From RGIG7332 sp045580305 (GTDB lineage: Bacteria; Bacillota; Clostridia; Oscillospirales; JAAYXM01), in assembly GCA_045580305.1 (NCBI GenBank), contig JAZNNQ010000027.1:62001-126000 (forward strand): DNA of 64,000 bases. Reading direction: 5' to 3'. The translations under genes were made by a program, and so were the position numbers. A model generated the notes under the pieces. That model was not told the origin of the DNA, ran no database searches, and saw nothing but the letters and a program-made list of their open reading frames with translations. Shown here piece after piece: positions 17,213 to 26,005 of this stretch (position 1 is the first letter of the stretch; each line of letters begins with the position of its first letter).

Positions 17213-19358
17213 AATTTTCGGTATAGTGCAGGGTGTAGGTTTTCGCCCATTCGTTGCGCGTCTTGCCGAGCGATATAAAATATACGGTTATGTAAAAAAT
17301 TGCGGCGGATATGTGGAACTCGTCACAACGGGTGAGGATTTGCGCGCTTTTTTGCATGACCTTTTTGCATTTTCCGGCATAATTTCGGCGACGGAATTTA
17401 CGCCGGCGGAAAAGGAATACAGTGATTTTAAAATTATCGAAAGCACCGAGGGTGATGCGCTTCCACCGCTTCTGACACCGGATCTTCCTCTTTGCGAGGA
17501 CTGTGAAAGGGAGCTTTTTGATAAAAGTTCCCGCCGATACCTGCATCCCTTTATAAGCTGTGCAAAATGCGGCGCGAGATACAGCATAACACAAAAGATA
17601 CCCTATGACAGAGAGCGTACCAGTATGGCAGAGTTCCCACTATGTGCCGAGTGCGAGGGTGAATATATTGATTTAACAGACCGCCGCCATTTTGCACAAA
17701 CCCAATGCTGTAATACTTGCGGTCCCGAGGTTTTCTTTGATAACCTTAGGGGGATAGCGGCAATAGAAAAAACGGTGGAGTATCTTGAAAATGGCAAGGT
17801 AATTGCCATTAAGGGTGTGGGCGGCTATCACTTAGCAGCAAACCCATTTAGCGATAATGCAGTTAAAAAACTTCGTGAAATCAAAAAGAGGGATAAAAAA
17901 CCCTTTGCGGTTATGATGAAAGACCTTGAAACTGCAAAAAAATATTGTAAAATAAGCGAGGAAGAGGAAAACCAGCTGATATCTTTGCCTCGTCCGATCG
18001 TGCTTTTAGAGCCGAAAGACAGCGATATTTCGCTACTCGTGGCGGGTGAAAGCGATAAATTGGGCATTTTCCTGCCATATACCGGCTATCAGCACTTGAT
18101 TTTACAAAAAATTGAGGCAATTGTGCTGACAAGTGCCAATATTACCGATGAGCCTATAATTATTGAGGATGAAAAGGCGAAAAAAATCCCTTGCGATGGT
18201 GTTTTATGGCATAATCGCAGGATAATTACCCCAATGGACGACTCGGTAGTGGCGGTTGTGGATAAAAATCCGATTATTTTCCGCCGTGCCCGCGGATATG
18301 TGCCAAATACAATTCAAGCTGAGGTAGAGGGACAGGTCTTCGCCGCAGGCGGTGATTTAAAGTCGAGTTTTGGATTGAGTCGCGGAACCAACCTTTATTT
18401 ATCACAATATCTTGGAGACCTTGAAAACCGGGGCAATTTTGAGCGCTATAAAAGCGAAATTGCGCGAATGAAGTCCCTTTTTGAAATAGAACCCTCTCGT
18501 GCGGTGTGCGATTTGCACCCGGGATATTACTCCACCAAACTGGCGGAGGGTATGGGTCTTCCCTTTGTAAAGGTCCAACACCACTTTGCCCATACCCTAT
18601 CTGTTATGGCGGAAAATAATTTAGACCGTGCCATCGGAATTTCCTTTGACGGTACGGGTTACGGCACCGACGGCGCTATTTGGGGCGGTGAGATCATCTG
18701 TGCAGAAAGGTGTGGATTTACACGCCTTGGACATTTGCAGGAATTTGAGATGCTCGGCGGAAATGATTTTGCAAAGGATGCTAAAAAATGCGCGGTGTCG
18801 GCACTGCTTTCCGCGGGTTATGATAAAAACCTGTTAGGCGATCCGCGATTTGACATTATCCGCGCTGCCCTTCATAATAAGATTAATGTAGTTCGTACCA
18901 CGAGCGTCGGCAGACTTTTTGACGCGGTGTGTGCGACCCTTGGCATAGCGGATGAAAATGTTTTTGAGGGCAGGTGTGGCGAGGCTCTTTGCCGTAATGC
19001 CGAGAGTGCAAGCGGTAATGAGGCTATCCCGATGCCGATTAAAGATACTGCAAACGGCTTTATGATAAGCACCGATACCCTATGGGAAACCTTAATTTCC
19101 GGCGGGGAAACGGGGGATCTTGCGCGTGGCTTCCATATAGGACTTGCAGAGGCTGTGGTGCAGAGTGCAAAGAGAGCGCGGGAAATGTGCGGGGAAGATA
19201 AGGTCTGCCTTTCTGGTGGCGTTTTCCAGAACACACTTCTTTTGTCCCTTGCAACTAAAAAGCTTTACGACGCGGGATTTAAGGTTTATTTTAACAGACT
19301 CTACCCATTGGGCGACGGAAATATCGCTTTGGGACAGTTATATTTTAAGGAGAAATAA
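17196..19358 (+). CDS. hypF: Carbamoyltransferase HypF
   Basis: A 720-residue enzyme that starts synthesis of the cyanide ligands of the NiFe centre from carbamoyl phosphate. Domains in order: acylphosphatase (GIVQGVGFRPF, 9-19), two zinc-finger motifs built from CxxC pairs (about 90-170), a YrdC-like adenylation domain (KGVGGYHLA region) and a Kae1-like carbamoyltransferase domain with VQHHFAH and LSGGVFQN. The ATG at 17196 overlaps hypB by 17 bases; an upstream TTG at 17166 is unlikely. Confidence 0.96.
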   Translation: MRAGYRIFGIVQGVGFRPFVARLAERYKIYGYVKNCGGYVELVTTGEDLRAFLHDLFAFSGIISATEFTPAEKEYSDFKIIESTEGDALPPLLTPDLPLCEDCERELFDKSSRRYLHPFISCAKCGARYSITQKIPYDRERTSMAEFPLCAECEGEYIDLTDRRHFAQTQCCNTCGPEVFFDNLRGIAAIEKTVEYLENGKVIAIKGVGGYHLAANPFSDNAVKKLREIKKRDKKPFAVMMKDLETAKKYCKISEEEENQLISLPRPIVLLEPKDSDISLLVAGESDKLGIFLPYTGYQHLILQKIEAIVLTSANITDEPIIIEDEKAKKIPCDGVLWHNRRIITPMDDSVVAVVDKNPIIFRRARGYVPNTIQAEVEGQVFAAGGDLKSSFGLSRGTNLYLSQYLGDLENRGNFERYKSEIARMKSLFEIEPSRAVCDLHPGYYSTKLAEGMGLPFVKVQHHFAHTLSVMAENNLDRAIGISFDGTGYGTDGAIWGGEIICAERCGFTRLGHLQEFEMLGGNDFAKDAKKCAVSALLSAGYDKNLLGDPRFDIIRAALHNKINVVRTTSVGRLFDAVCATLGIADENVFEGRCGEALCRNAESASGNEAIPMPIKDTANGFMISTDTLWETLISGGETGDLARGFHIGLAEAVVQSAKRAREMCGEDKVCLSGGVFQNTLLLSLATKKLYDAGFKVYFNRLYPLGDGNIALGQLYFKEK

Positions 19359-19360
19359 TT

Positions 19361-19582
19361 ATGTGTATTGCGGTAGTAGGTCGCGTGCTTGAAATAGACG
19401 GGACAGTGGCACGAGTTGACTGTATGGGCAATAAAATGAATATTGAGCTTGGACTTGTGGATGCCAAGGTGGATGACAGGGTTCTCATTCACGCGGGCTG
19501 TGCAATTCAGGTGATAGATGAGGTCGAGGCGGAGAATATTACCCGCCTTTACGGTGAGCTTTATGATGAGTTCAAGGATTAA
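19361..19582 (+). CDS. hypC: Hydrogenase assembly chaperone HypC
   Basis: A 73-residue member of the HypC/HupF family. It starts with Met-Cys, the essential N-terminal cysteine (MCIAVVGRVLEID), and has the typical VLIHAGCAIQVID segment. It binds HypD to carry the Fe(CN)2CO unit and hands it to the large subunit. It begins 2 bases after hypF and overlaps hypD. Confidence 0.94.
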   Translation: MCIAVVGRVLEIDGTVARVDCMGNKMNIELGLVDAKVDDRVLIHAGCAIQVIDEVEAENITRLYGELYDEFKD

Positions 19583-20561
19583 AATTATGGAGGTTTGCGG
19601 CACTCATACCGCAACCATCGTGCGCGGCGGTATACGCGCAACCCTGCCCGAAAATATTGAGCTTGTGTCCGGCCCGGGTTGTCCGGTATGTGTCACCGGC
19701 GAAGGATATATTGACAAATTAATTGAACTTGGCGAGCAGGGCAAGACTATCGTTACCTTCGGCGATATGATAAAGGTGCCGGGAAAAAGCGAAGCTCTTG
19801 CAGATTTTAAGGCTCGTGGCGGTTTCGTGGAAATGGTGTACAGTCCGTTCCGGGTAATTGAACTTGCAAAGATGCAAAAAGAGCGTGAATTTGTTTTTGC
19901 GGCGGTTGGCTTTGAAACCATAGCGCCCATTTACGCGATGCTTGCAGCGCGCCTTGAAGAAGAGAAAATCGAAAATGTAAAGCTTCTTTGCGCCCTTAAA
20001 ACAATCGCGCCTGCATTAAGGCTTCTCGCCGATGATGTGGACGGGTTTATTGCACCGGGCCATGTTGCGGCGATTCTCGGCGCCCGTGAGTTTGAAAAAT
20101 TATCAGAGGAGCTTAAACGCCCGTTTTGCATTGCAGGATTTACAACGCCTGCTGTAAAGGCGGCGATTGATGACCTTACCTGCCAAATTCAGAAGGGTGA
20201 GAGTAAAACTCATAATCTGTATTCATCGGTTGTAAGCCAAAAGGGGAATAAAAAGGCACTCTCCCTTATGGAAACGGTATTTGAAAGCGATGATGCAAGC
20301 TGGCGCGGTATAGGTAAAATTGAAAAATCCGGTCTTTATTTGAAAGAAAGATACAAAAAATATGATGCGGGAAGCCGTGATATAAAGGAAACCGAGAAGA
20401 AGAGCGCCTGCCGTTGCGGTGAGGTGCTTTGCGGTAAGATAGCACCTTGTGATTGTCCGCTTTTCGGTAAAGTTTGCAGTCCCATGACACCCAAGGGTCC
20501 TTGTATGGTATCCTCGGAGGGTGCTTGCGGCATATGGTATCAGTGCGGAGGAAAAGGATGA
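19566..20561 (+). CDS. hypD: Hydrogenase maturation protein HypD
   Basis: About 331 residues; HypD is usually about 360. It holds an iron-sulfur cluster and is the scaffold on which Fe(CN)2CO is assembled with HypC. Motifs: MEVCGTHTATIV, SGPGCPVCVTGEG, GFETIAP and a Cys-rich C terminus (CRCGEVLCG to GACGIWYQCGG). The protein begins almost at the first catalytic motif, so the usual N-terminal helix of about 25-30 residues is missing. ATG 19566 has GGTGAG 7 bases upstream; ATG 19587 is an alternative. Confidence 0.92.
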   Translation: MSSRIKIMEVCGTHTATIVRGGIRATLPENIELVSGPGCPVCVTGEGYIDKLIELGEQGKTIVTFGDMIKVPGKSEALADFKARGGFVEMVYSPFRVIELAKMQKEREFVFAAVGFETIAPIYAMLAARLEEEKIENVKLLCALKTIAPALRLLADDVDGFIAPGHVAAILGAREFEKLSEELKRPFCIAGFTTPAVKAAIDDLTCQIQKGESKTHNLYSSVVSQKGNKKALSLMETVFESDDASWRGIGKIEKSGLYLKERYKKYDAGSRDIKETEKKSACRCGEVLCGKIAPCDCPLFGKVCSPMTPKGPCMVSSEGACGIWYQCGGKG

Positions 20562-21523
20562 GTAAAATAATAAAACTCGCTCAGGGAAGCGGCGGTTTTG
20601 AAACATCAAAGCTTATAGAAGAGGTGTTTTCCTCAAAATTGGGCAATGAGTATTTAAATCGCGCCGAGGATGCGGCTACGCTTTCTATCTCGGGTAAAAT
20701 TGCATACAGCACCGACTCTTTCGTGGTAGAGCCTATCGTTTTCCCCGGCGGTGACATAGGAAAACTTGCTATCTGCGGTACGGTGAACGATTTGTGTATG
20801 ATGGGCGCTGTTCCTCAGTATCTGACCATAGGCTTTATTTTGGAAGAGGGACTCGCGGTAGATACCCTTGAGAAAATAGTGTCCTCGGTTGAGGAATGCG
20901 CGAGAGAGGCGGGGGTAAAAATCGTTGCCGCTGACACAAAGGTTATACCGGGTAAGGGTGGAATGTACATCAACACATCCGGCATCGGCGTCATCCCCGA
21001 TGGTCGTGACCTGAAATTCGAGAATATAAAAGATGGGGATAAAATTTTACTCTCCCGTTCTATCGGTGATCATCACGCGGCTATTATGAGCGCGCGTATG
21101 GGTATTGAAAATAATATAAAAAGTGATGTGGCACCCCTTAATACTCAGGTGGAGGCGGTGTTTTCTGCGGGGGTAAATGTGCGCGCTATGCGCGATGTGA
21201 CCCGCGGAGGACTTGGCACCGTGTTAAATGAGCTTGCAAGCGCAAGGGGTGTGGGAATGACCATATATGAGGAGAAGCTCCCCGTGTCCTGCGATACCGC
21301 GGCACTTTGCAAAATTTTAGGCCTTGATATTTTCTATATGGGAAATGAGGGTACATTTATTGCAATTATCGCCCCGGAGGATGAGGAAAAGGCACTTTCC
21401 GTCTTGCCAAATGGCGCAATTATCGGCGAGTGCACAGGAGATAAGGTGATTGTTAAAAATTCCTTTGGCGGTGAGAGAATTTTGCCGGTTTTATACGGCG
21501 AGGGTTTGCCGAGAATCTGTTAA
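20558..21523 (+). CDS. hypE: Hydrogenase maturation protein HypE
   Basis: A 321-residue PurM-like ATPase that dehydrates the carbamoyl group to a thiocyanate on its C-terminal cysteine. The C terminus ends in PRIC, with the acceptor Cys as last residue, and the N terminus has LAQGSGGFETSKLI. The TRGGLGTVLNELA segment is the typical nucleotide-binding loop. The start at 20558 (ATGA overlap with the hypD stop) replaces an upstream in-frame ATG at 20474 that would add 28 non-family residues. Confidence 0.95.
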   Translation: MSKIIKLAQGSGGFETSKLIEEVFSSKLGNEYLNRAEDAATLSISGKIAYSTDSFVVEPIVFPGGDIGKLAICGTVNDLCMMGAVPQYLTIGFILEEGLAVDTLEKIVSSVEECAREAGVKIVAADTKVIPGKGGMYINTSGIGVIPDGRDLKFENIKDGDKILLSRSIGDHHAAIMSARMGIENNIKSDVAPLNTQVEAVFSAGVNVRAMRDVTRGGLGTVLNELASARGVGMTIYEEKLPVSCDTAALCKILGLDIFYMGNEGTFIAIIAPEDEEKALSVLPNGAIIGECTGDKVIVKNSFGGERILPVLYGEGLPRIC

Positions 21524-21539
21524 AAAAGGAGTCTTTTTT

Positions 21540-22673
21540 ATGACAGAGCTTTTGATTTCGCTGTTTATTCAAAATAAGAACGATGTGGGCAATGTAGATG
21601 TGCGCAAGAAATACGGATTTCTTGCAAGTGCTGTGGGTATTGCCTGCAATGTTGTGCTGTTTATTTTAAAATTTATTTTAGGTATTTTATCGGGGAGCAT
21701 TGCCATCACGGCAGATGCATTTAATAATTTATCCGATGCGGGCAGTGCGGTGGTTGTCTTTTTTGGATTCAAGCTTGCCTCCCGCCCGGCGGACAAGGAG
21801 CATCCCCAGGGCCACGGACGATATGAATATTTAAGCGGATTTATTATTGCGGTGCTCATTTTCCTTATCGGCTTTGAGTTTTTACGGGGCGCTGTGGAAA
21901 AAATAATCAGTCCGTCACCTGTTGCATTTAATTATTTCGTTGTGGCGGGTCTTGTGTTTTCGGTTTTAGTCAAGCTGTGGCTTAGCTTTTTCTATCGGAA
22001 ACTTGGCAAGAAACTTTCCTCCGAAACAATGTATGCAAGCTCTACTGACAGCATAAGCGATGTACTCACTACAACGGTTACTTTAGTCGGAATTCTTACC
22101 GCCCATTTCTGGAGCTTGCCATTGGACGGCTACCTTGGTGCATTTGTGGCGATTATGGTGCTGTACGCGGGTTATAAGGTGGCGCGTGATACGCTATCCC
22201 CCCTCTTGGGTAGAGCACCTGACCCGATACTTGTGGCGAAAATTCGTGAAATGGCGCTCAAGCACGAGGGAATATTGGATGTACACGACATAATTGTTCA
22301 CGATTACGGTCCGGGACGGATTTTGGCGTCACTTCACGCGGATGTGCCTGCAAAGGGAAGCTTGGTGGAGATACACGAGCTTGTTGACCGTATCGAAAGC
22401 GAAATACGGCGCGAGCTTAATATCGAGGCGGTTATTCATATTGATCCCAGAGATACAGAGTGCAAGCACACCGCCGAGCTTTTTGAAAAAGTGAAAAATA
22501 TAGTGGGCGAATACGATAAAAATTTCGGTATACACGATTTCCGTGTCGTGCAGGATACTGCGGTTTTCGATCTGACAGTACCGCATGAGGATAAACGGAA
22601 AAATGAGGAAATTATAAACGGATTATCCTTAAGAATAAAAGAAAATATAAAAATTACAATAGACAGGACTTAG
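21540..22673 (+). CDS. Cation diffusion facilitator transporter
   Basis: A 377-residue CDF-family metal exporter with six membrane helices and a C-terminal cytoplasmic dimerisation domain (about 210-290), followed by an extra tail. The transport site reads NxxxD in TM2 (ITADAFNNLSDAGS) and DxxxD in TM5 (STDSISDVLTT). It starts 16 bases after hypE with AAAAAAGGAG upstream, so it belongs to the hydrogenase transcript. Metal specificity is not clear; a link to nickel or iron balance is only suggested by context. Confidence 0.88.
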   Translation: MTELLISLFIQNKNDVGNVDVRKKYGFLASAVGIACNVVLFILKFILGILSGSIAITADAFNNLSDAGSAVVVFFGFKLASRPADKEHPQGHGRYEYLSGFIIAVLIFLIGFEFLRGAVEKIISPSPVAFNYFVVAGLVFSVLVKLWLSFFYRKLGKKLSSETMYASSTDSISDVLTTTVTLVGILTAHFWSLPLDGYLGAFVAIMVLYAGYKVARDTLSPLLGRAPDPILVAKIREMALKHEGILDVHDIIVHDYGPGRILASLHADVPAKGSLVEIHELVDRIESEIRRELNIEAVIHIDPRDTECKHTAELFEKVKNIVGEYDKNFGIHDFRVVQDTAVFDLTVPHEDKRKNEEIINGLSLRIKENIKITIDRT

Positions 22674-22677
22674 CGAT

Positions 22678-23562
22678 ATGTTAATGATACTTACACTGCT
22701 TTTAATATTTCCGATGCGCGGCGGTAACACCGTATGCATAAAGCTTGCACAGCGGGGCAGGGTTTCAACCATACCCCAGTCGATCGTTTATATAACCGTA
22801 TATTCGGTCTTGCAGGCGATTTTACTGTGGGTGACACCGCCATATACAATAACACCGCCGGATATTAAGTTTTTAATTTTCCCCACCGGCTATGCAATTT
22901 TTTACTTTATAGGACACATATTGCTGCTCAAATCCTTGCAGCTTGGCCCTGCGGCAATCAGCAACACCATAGGACAGTTTCATTGTATGGTGCCGGTTGT
23001 GTTCAGTATATTATACTGGAACGAAACCCCCACGGTCTTCCAGCTTATAGGACTTGTACTGTTCATTGCAGGACTTCTTATTTTCAATGGCAGCTCGGTA
23101 TCCGTTGGTGAAAAGAAGCAGAAGATAAGCGTTAAATTCCTGACCTATGCGGTGCTATCGATGCTCACCATAGGCTGTGCGGTAATATTTACAAAATTGG
23201 GTATGGCGCTCTACCCGGGCTGCGGAAATCAGTATATGCTCTACTACGGACTTGCGGCGAGCGTTATCGGTATTATCGCGACCCTTATCTGCGGAAGGGG
23301 CGAGGTAAAGCCATTAGTGAGTGATAAAAAGTTTATGCTCTTTACCTTTATCGCGGCGCTATTTATAAATGTTACAAACACGATTTTCGTAACCTACATA
23401 AACAACTTCCCCGCGGCGGTGTTCTTGCCCAGTGTAAGCATTTTATCAATGCTCGGAATTTTAGTGCTCAGCCGCGTGATCTTAAAAGAAAAAATCTCCA
23501 AAAGCGCGCTCATATCATCCATTCTTTGCATTATCGCAATTTTGTGCCTTAATATTAAGTGA
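22678..23562 (+). CDS. DMT/EamA-family membrane transporter
   Basis: A 294-residue protein with about ten hydrophobic helices in two repeats, as in drug/metabolite transporters. The first half includes LLLKSLQLGPAAISNTIGQF and the second FPAAVFLPSVSILSMLG, both near the usual EamA helix-3/4 region. It begins 4 bases after the CDF gene and ends the operon at a very strong terminator. Substrate unknown. Confidence 0.82.
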   Translation: MLMILTLLLIFPMRGGNTVCIKLAQRGRVSTIPQSIVYITVYSVLQAILLWVTPPYTITPPDIKFLIFPTGYAIFYFIGHILLLKSLQLGPAAISNTIGQFHCMVPVVFSILYWNETPTVFQLIGLVLFIAGLLIFNGSSVSVGEKKQKISVKFLTYAVLSMLTIGCAVIFTKLGMALYPGCGNQYMLYYGLAASVIGIIATLICGRGEVKPLVSDKKFMLFTFIAALFINVTNTIFVTYINNFPAAVFLPSVSILSMLGILVLSRVILKEKISKSALISSILCIIAILCLNIK

Positions 23563-23604
23563 AAACACCCCCGTGTACAATTCGTGTACACGGGGGTGTT
23601 TTTA
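23561..23604 (+). terminator. Terminator of ech-hyp operon
   Basis: An 18-19 bp near-perfect stem (AAAACACCCCCGTGTACA, with its complement ending at 23603), a TTCG-type loop and a T run. Confidence 0.93.
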
Positions 23605-23733
23605 ACAGTCAAATAAAAAGTTGCGAAAAAGAAAAAATCAACAAAAAGTATTGCAAAATACGAAACATTGTGGCATATTTGTTATTGCAAACGAAACCGA
23701 AGCTTGTTTTATAAAAGAAAAGAAGTGAAAAAT

Positions 23734-24297
23734 ATGGACTATGCAAATTTTAATGCCTTGTCGAGTTCGCCTAAATGTGTTCTCGACAAAGATGTAAAAA
23801 AAGAGTATAATCAAAGAAAGAAAAGTGTTAACAAGAGTGTTGGTTCAAGTGCAGTAACAAGCAACGAGTTACCGTCATCACTTACAACTGAGGGCACATA
23901 CATCGGCTCTGCGGATGTTAGTGCTCCGACCGGCAATCAGATGAAAACCAAAAACACCACATCCCCCAATGACAAAAAGGAGGTAATTTCCGATTCGGAT
24001 TCGAGCAGGATGATTGATTATCTTTACGCTAAAGAAAATCTTGAGAAGAATGAAAAATTTTTAGCGCGAAATAATTATCCGACTCCCGATGAGCGTGACT
24101 TGAATAAGCAGTATTACGGTGACGAGGAAGAAAAAGCGCATTTGACAAAGCGTTTTAAAACTCAAACCAATAATGCCCTTAATCCAAAACTTCCCTACGC
24201 TACAGACCGCGCGTTTCTAAGTGGACTTTGGGGCGACGAGAAAGAACAGGCGGAGTATGACCTTAAGATTTGCACGAGGATGGATCGTCAGAAATAG
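23734..24297 (+). CDS. Hypothetical hydrophilic protein, possible toxin N-terminal part
   Basis: A 187-residue, highly charged, Lys/Asp/Asn-rich protein with no signal peptide and no membrane segment; family not recognised. The ATG at 23734 has AGAAGTG upstream. The N-terminal 90 residues are low-complexity Ser/Thr/Lys; the C-terminal part (DYLYAKENLEKNEKFLARNN to LSGLWGDEKEQAEYDLKIC) looks more globular. It overlaps the next ORF by 28 bases in another frame. Base composition is more AT-rich than the neighbours, suggesting transferred DNA. It may be the upstream portion of a once longer gene. Confidence 0.55.
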   Translation: MDYANFNALSSSPKCVLDKDVKKEYNQRKKSVNKSVGSSAVTSNELPSSLTTEGTYIGSADVSAPTGNQMKTKNTTSPNDKKEVISDSDSSRMIDYLYAKENLEKNEKFLARNNYPTPDERDLNKQYYGDEEEKAHLTKRFKTQTNNALNPKLPYATDRAFLSGLWGDEKEQAEYDLKICTRMDRQK

Positions 24298-24659
24298 CCA
24301 AATTAGTAATGAAAGATAGTCAATTTTTGAAATCGTTGGATGGACTAATCAAAAACAGCAACGGAAAATCATTCAGCGGCGAAATAGGGCCTCGCTTTGA
24401 AAATGGTGATTTATACTATTCCTTGCATAGTTGCTCTATAGATGTTCAAGGTACAAAAACAAATGGAAAGTGGCAAATAAAGGTTTCGTTATTCGATACA
24501 TACGACTTTACGAACATTACCACGTGCATGGGAGCTGGGGGGGGGGAATCTCCTCGGTACTGTAGCAAACGATGTAGCCGCAGTTTCTCAGGCGCTAGGG
24601 GCGATAACACCATATCATATCTATGTCAATTTCACAATGGAAAGGTAGGATACCGTTGA
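24270..24659 (+). pseudogene. Toxin-like ORF frameshifted at a G10 tract
   Basis: As written this encodes 129 residues from a TTG start, but only the part before the G run looks like real protein (LYYSLHSCSIDVQGTKTNGK, VSLFDTYDFTNI). After the ten G (24537-24546) the frame gives a Ser/Arg/Cys-rich tail. Shifting by one G restores a plausible ending: NLLGTVANDVAAVSQALGAI, then TPYHIYVNFTMER and a stop at 24646-24648. I did not recognise the family; the small domain next to a lipoprotein resembles a toxin/immunity layout. Alternatives are phase variation, decay, or a homopolymer error in the assembly. Confidence 0.5.
24537..24546 (+). repeat. Poly-G tract (ten G), candidate slippage site
   Basis: An uninterrupted run of ten G lies inside a coding region of otherwise AT-rich DNA. 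With nine or twelve G the upstream frame would join the well-formed C-terminal peptide; with ten it does not. Confidence 0.75.
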
Positions 24660-25186
24660 AAAAGGTTCTTCTCATAATCTTATCATTGTTAATGCTGACA
24701 GGGTGCCGAAGCGTTGAATTAAATCCCAAATGGTATCCTCACGGAGTGGGACGAGATCACTTGTATATAGCGGCACCCAACGGAAAGTACAGTATCGAAA
24801 AGACTAATGCAGGAAATTTATTGTCTGTACACAGTGATGACGATGAATATGCGGTGGTATTGGCTTTGGTGAATGATTATATGTATAGAGACGGAAAGTT
24901 ATATGTACACTCAAAAGAAGGATATTGTGTTGTGGATGAAGAGCAGAATACAGCGCAGGTTTTACTAACAGTAAAAGATCAGCGTTTTGCAAATTCCGGA
25001 ACAGAGGACGAAGCGGTAACATATTTGGCTTCATTTGATGAGTTTTTAGATGAGGCAAAGTATATTTTCGGCGTAATGGATGATTTTTGGCAAGGTCGGG
25101 ATGAAGTAAGTTACGGCTCCGGCAATATAATAGATTCCAAAGGCAAAATTACACCGTTTGCACCGAAATACAATTTCTCGGATTAA
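24656..25186 (+). CDS. Lipoprotein, possible immunity protein
   Basis: A 176-residue exported lipoprotein. A TTG start at 24656 has AAAGGTAGG 6 bases upstream and gives a compact signal peptide, LKKVLLIILSLLMLTGC, with lipobox LTGC. The longer start at 24623 would place hydrophilic residues before the signal. The mature region is acidic and of unknown family. The start overlaps the stop of the frameshifted ORF by 4 bases, and its ribosome site contains the stop of the restored frame. An immunity role is inferred from position only. Confidence 0.65.
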   Translation: MKKVLLIILSLLMLTGCRSVELNPKWYPHGVGRDHLYIAAPNGKYSIEKTNAGNLLSVHSDDDEYAVVLALVNDYMYRDGKLYVHSKEGYCVVDEEQNTAQVLLTVKDQRFANSGTEDEAVTYLASFDEFLDEAKYIFGVMDDFWQGRDEVSYGSGNIIDSKGKITPFAPKYNFSD

Positions 25187-25303
25187 CCCGTAAATGATGT
25201 AACGGCTATTTTGTAAAAAATAGGAGCAATTCCCCGTATTATACTTAGGTCTATTTCACGATTGAAAGGTAGAATAATGATCTAAAAGTTTCGTTTGCAA
25301 AAT

Positions 25304-25340
25304 AAAAACTCTCGTAGCATTACGCTACGAGAGTTTTTCT
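25304..25340. terminator. Bidirectional terminator
   Basis: AAAAACTCTCGTAGC (25304-25318) pairs perfectly with GCTACGAGAGTTTTT (25324-25338). It separates the lipoprotein gene from the converging trmO. Apart from this hairpin, the 25187-25324 gap shows nothing. Confidence 0.92.
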
Positions 25341-26005
25341 ATTTCTTTTACGGTTAACATGTCATTTTTAACTGTGAATTTAATCTCGAAATCCGCGACC
25401 TTCATACCGTAAATTCGGTTTTCGTCCTCCTGATATGAGGGGCGGGGATCGGCCTCCAGCATACCCACGATACCTGAACGCAGGTTTGCGGGCAGGAGAT
25501 TTAGATACTTATCTTCAATTTCCACATTCAGCTTGTAATTTACATAACTGTCGGTGAAGCCGCCGGTAGCACCGGGGTGGGAATCGGTGTAGGGAAGGTA
25601 GGGTTTAATATCAAAAACCGGTGTGCCGTCCAGCATATCCGCACCGCTTATGTTTAAAACCGTGCCGTACTCCTCGGTATGCTCAATACTTTCAAGCCTT
25701 ACAGAGGAAAGTCCGATAGAGTTTGGGCGAAATGGTGAGCGTGTGGCGAAAACACCCATACGGGTATTGCCGCCAAGGCGCGGCGGGCGTACGGTGGGCG
25801 ACCAGGTGTCCCTTTTTGCTTTGGAAAATTCCCAAAGCACCCAGATATGTGAAAAACCCTCTAAACCGCGAAGGGCATCATCGCATCGAAACTCCGGCTC
25901 GAAAATTATCTGTGCGGGAAGGGAGCCGCGTCCCATACTCTGGCGGGGAATGCCGAATTTGTCGCTGAAGGGTGATTTAATTTTAGCAATTACTTTCATA
26001 GCCAT
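25325..26005 (-). CDS. trmO: tRNA m6t6A37 methyltransferase TrmO
   Basis: A 226-residue member of the TsaA/TrmO family, which methylates N6 of threonylcarbamoyladenosine at position 37 of ANN-decoding tRNAs using S-adenosylmethionine. Conserved blocks are GIPRQSMG, LEGFSHIWVLWEF, RMGVFATRSPFRPNSIGLS and ADMLDGTPVFDIKPYLPYTD. A C-terminal domain of about 80 residues follows. The ATG at 26005 has GAGGAAG upstream, within the 3' end of the DUF975 gene, so the two are translationally coupled. Confidence 0.92.
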   Translation of the reverse strand: MAMKVIAKIKSPFSDKFGIPRQSMGRGSLPAQIIFEPEFRCDDALRGLEGFSHIWVLWEFSKAKRDTWSPTVRPPRLGGNTRMGVFATRSPFRPNSIGLSSVRLESIEHTEEYGTVLNISGADMLDGTPVFDIKPYLPYTDSHPGATGGFTDSYVNYKLNVEIEDKYLNLLPANLRSGIVGMLEADPRPSYQEDENRIYGMKVADFEIKFTVKNDMLTVKEIEKLS

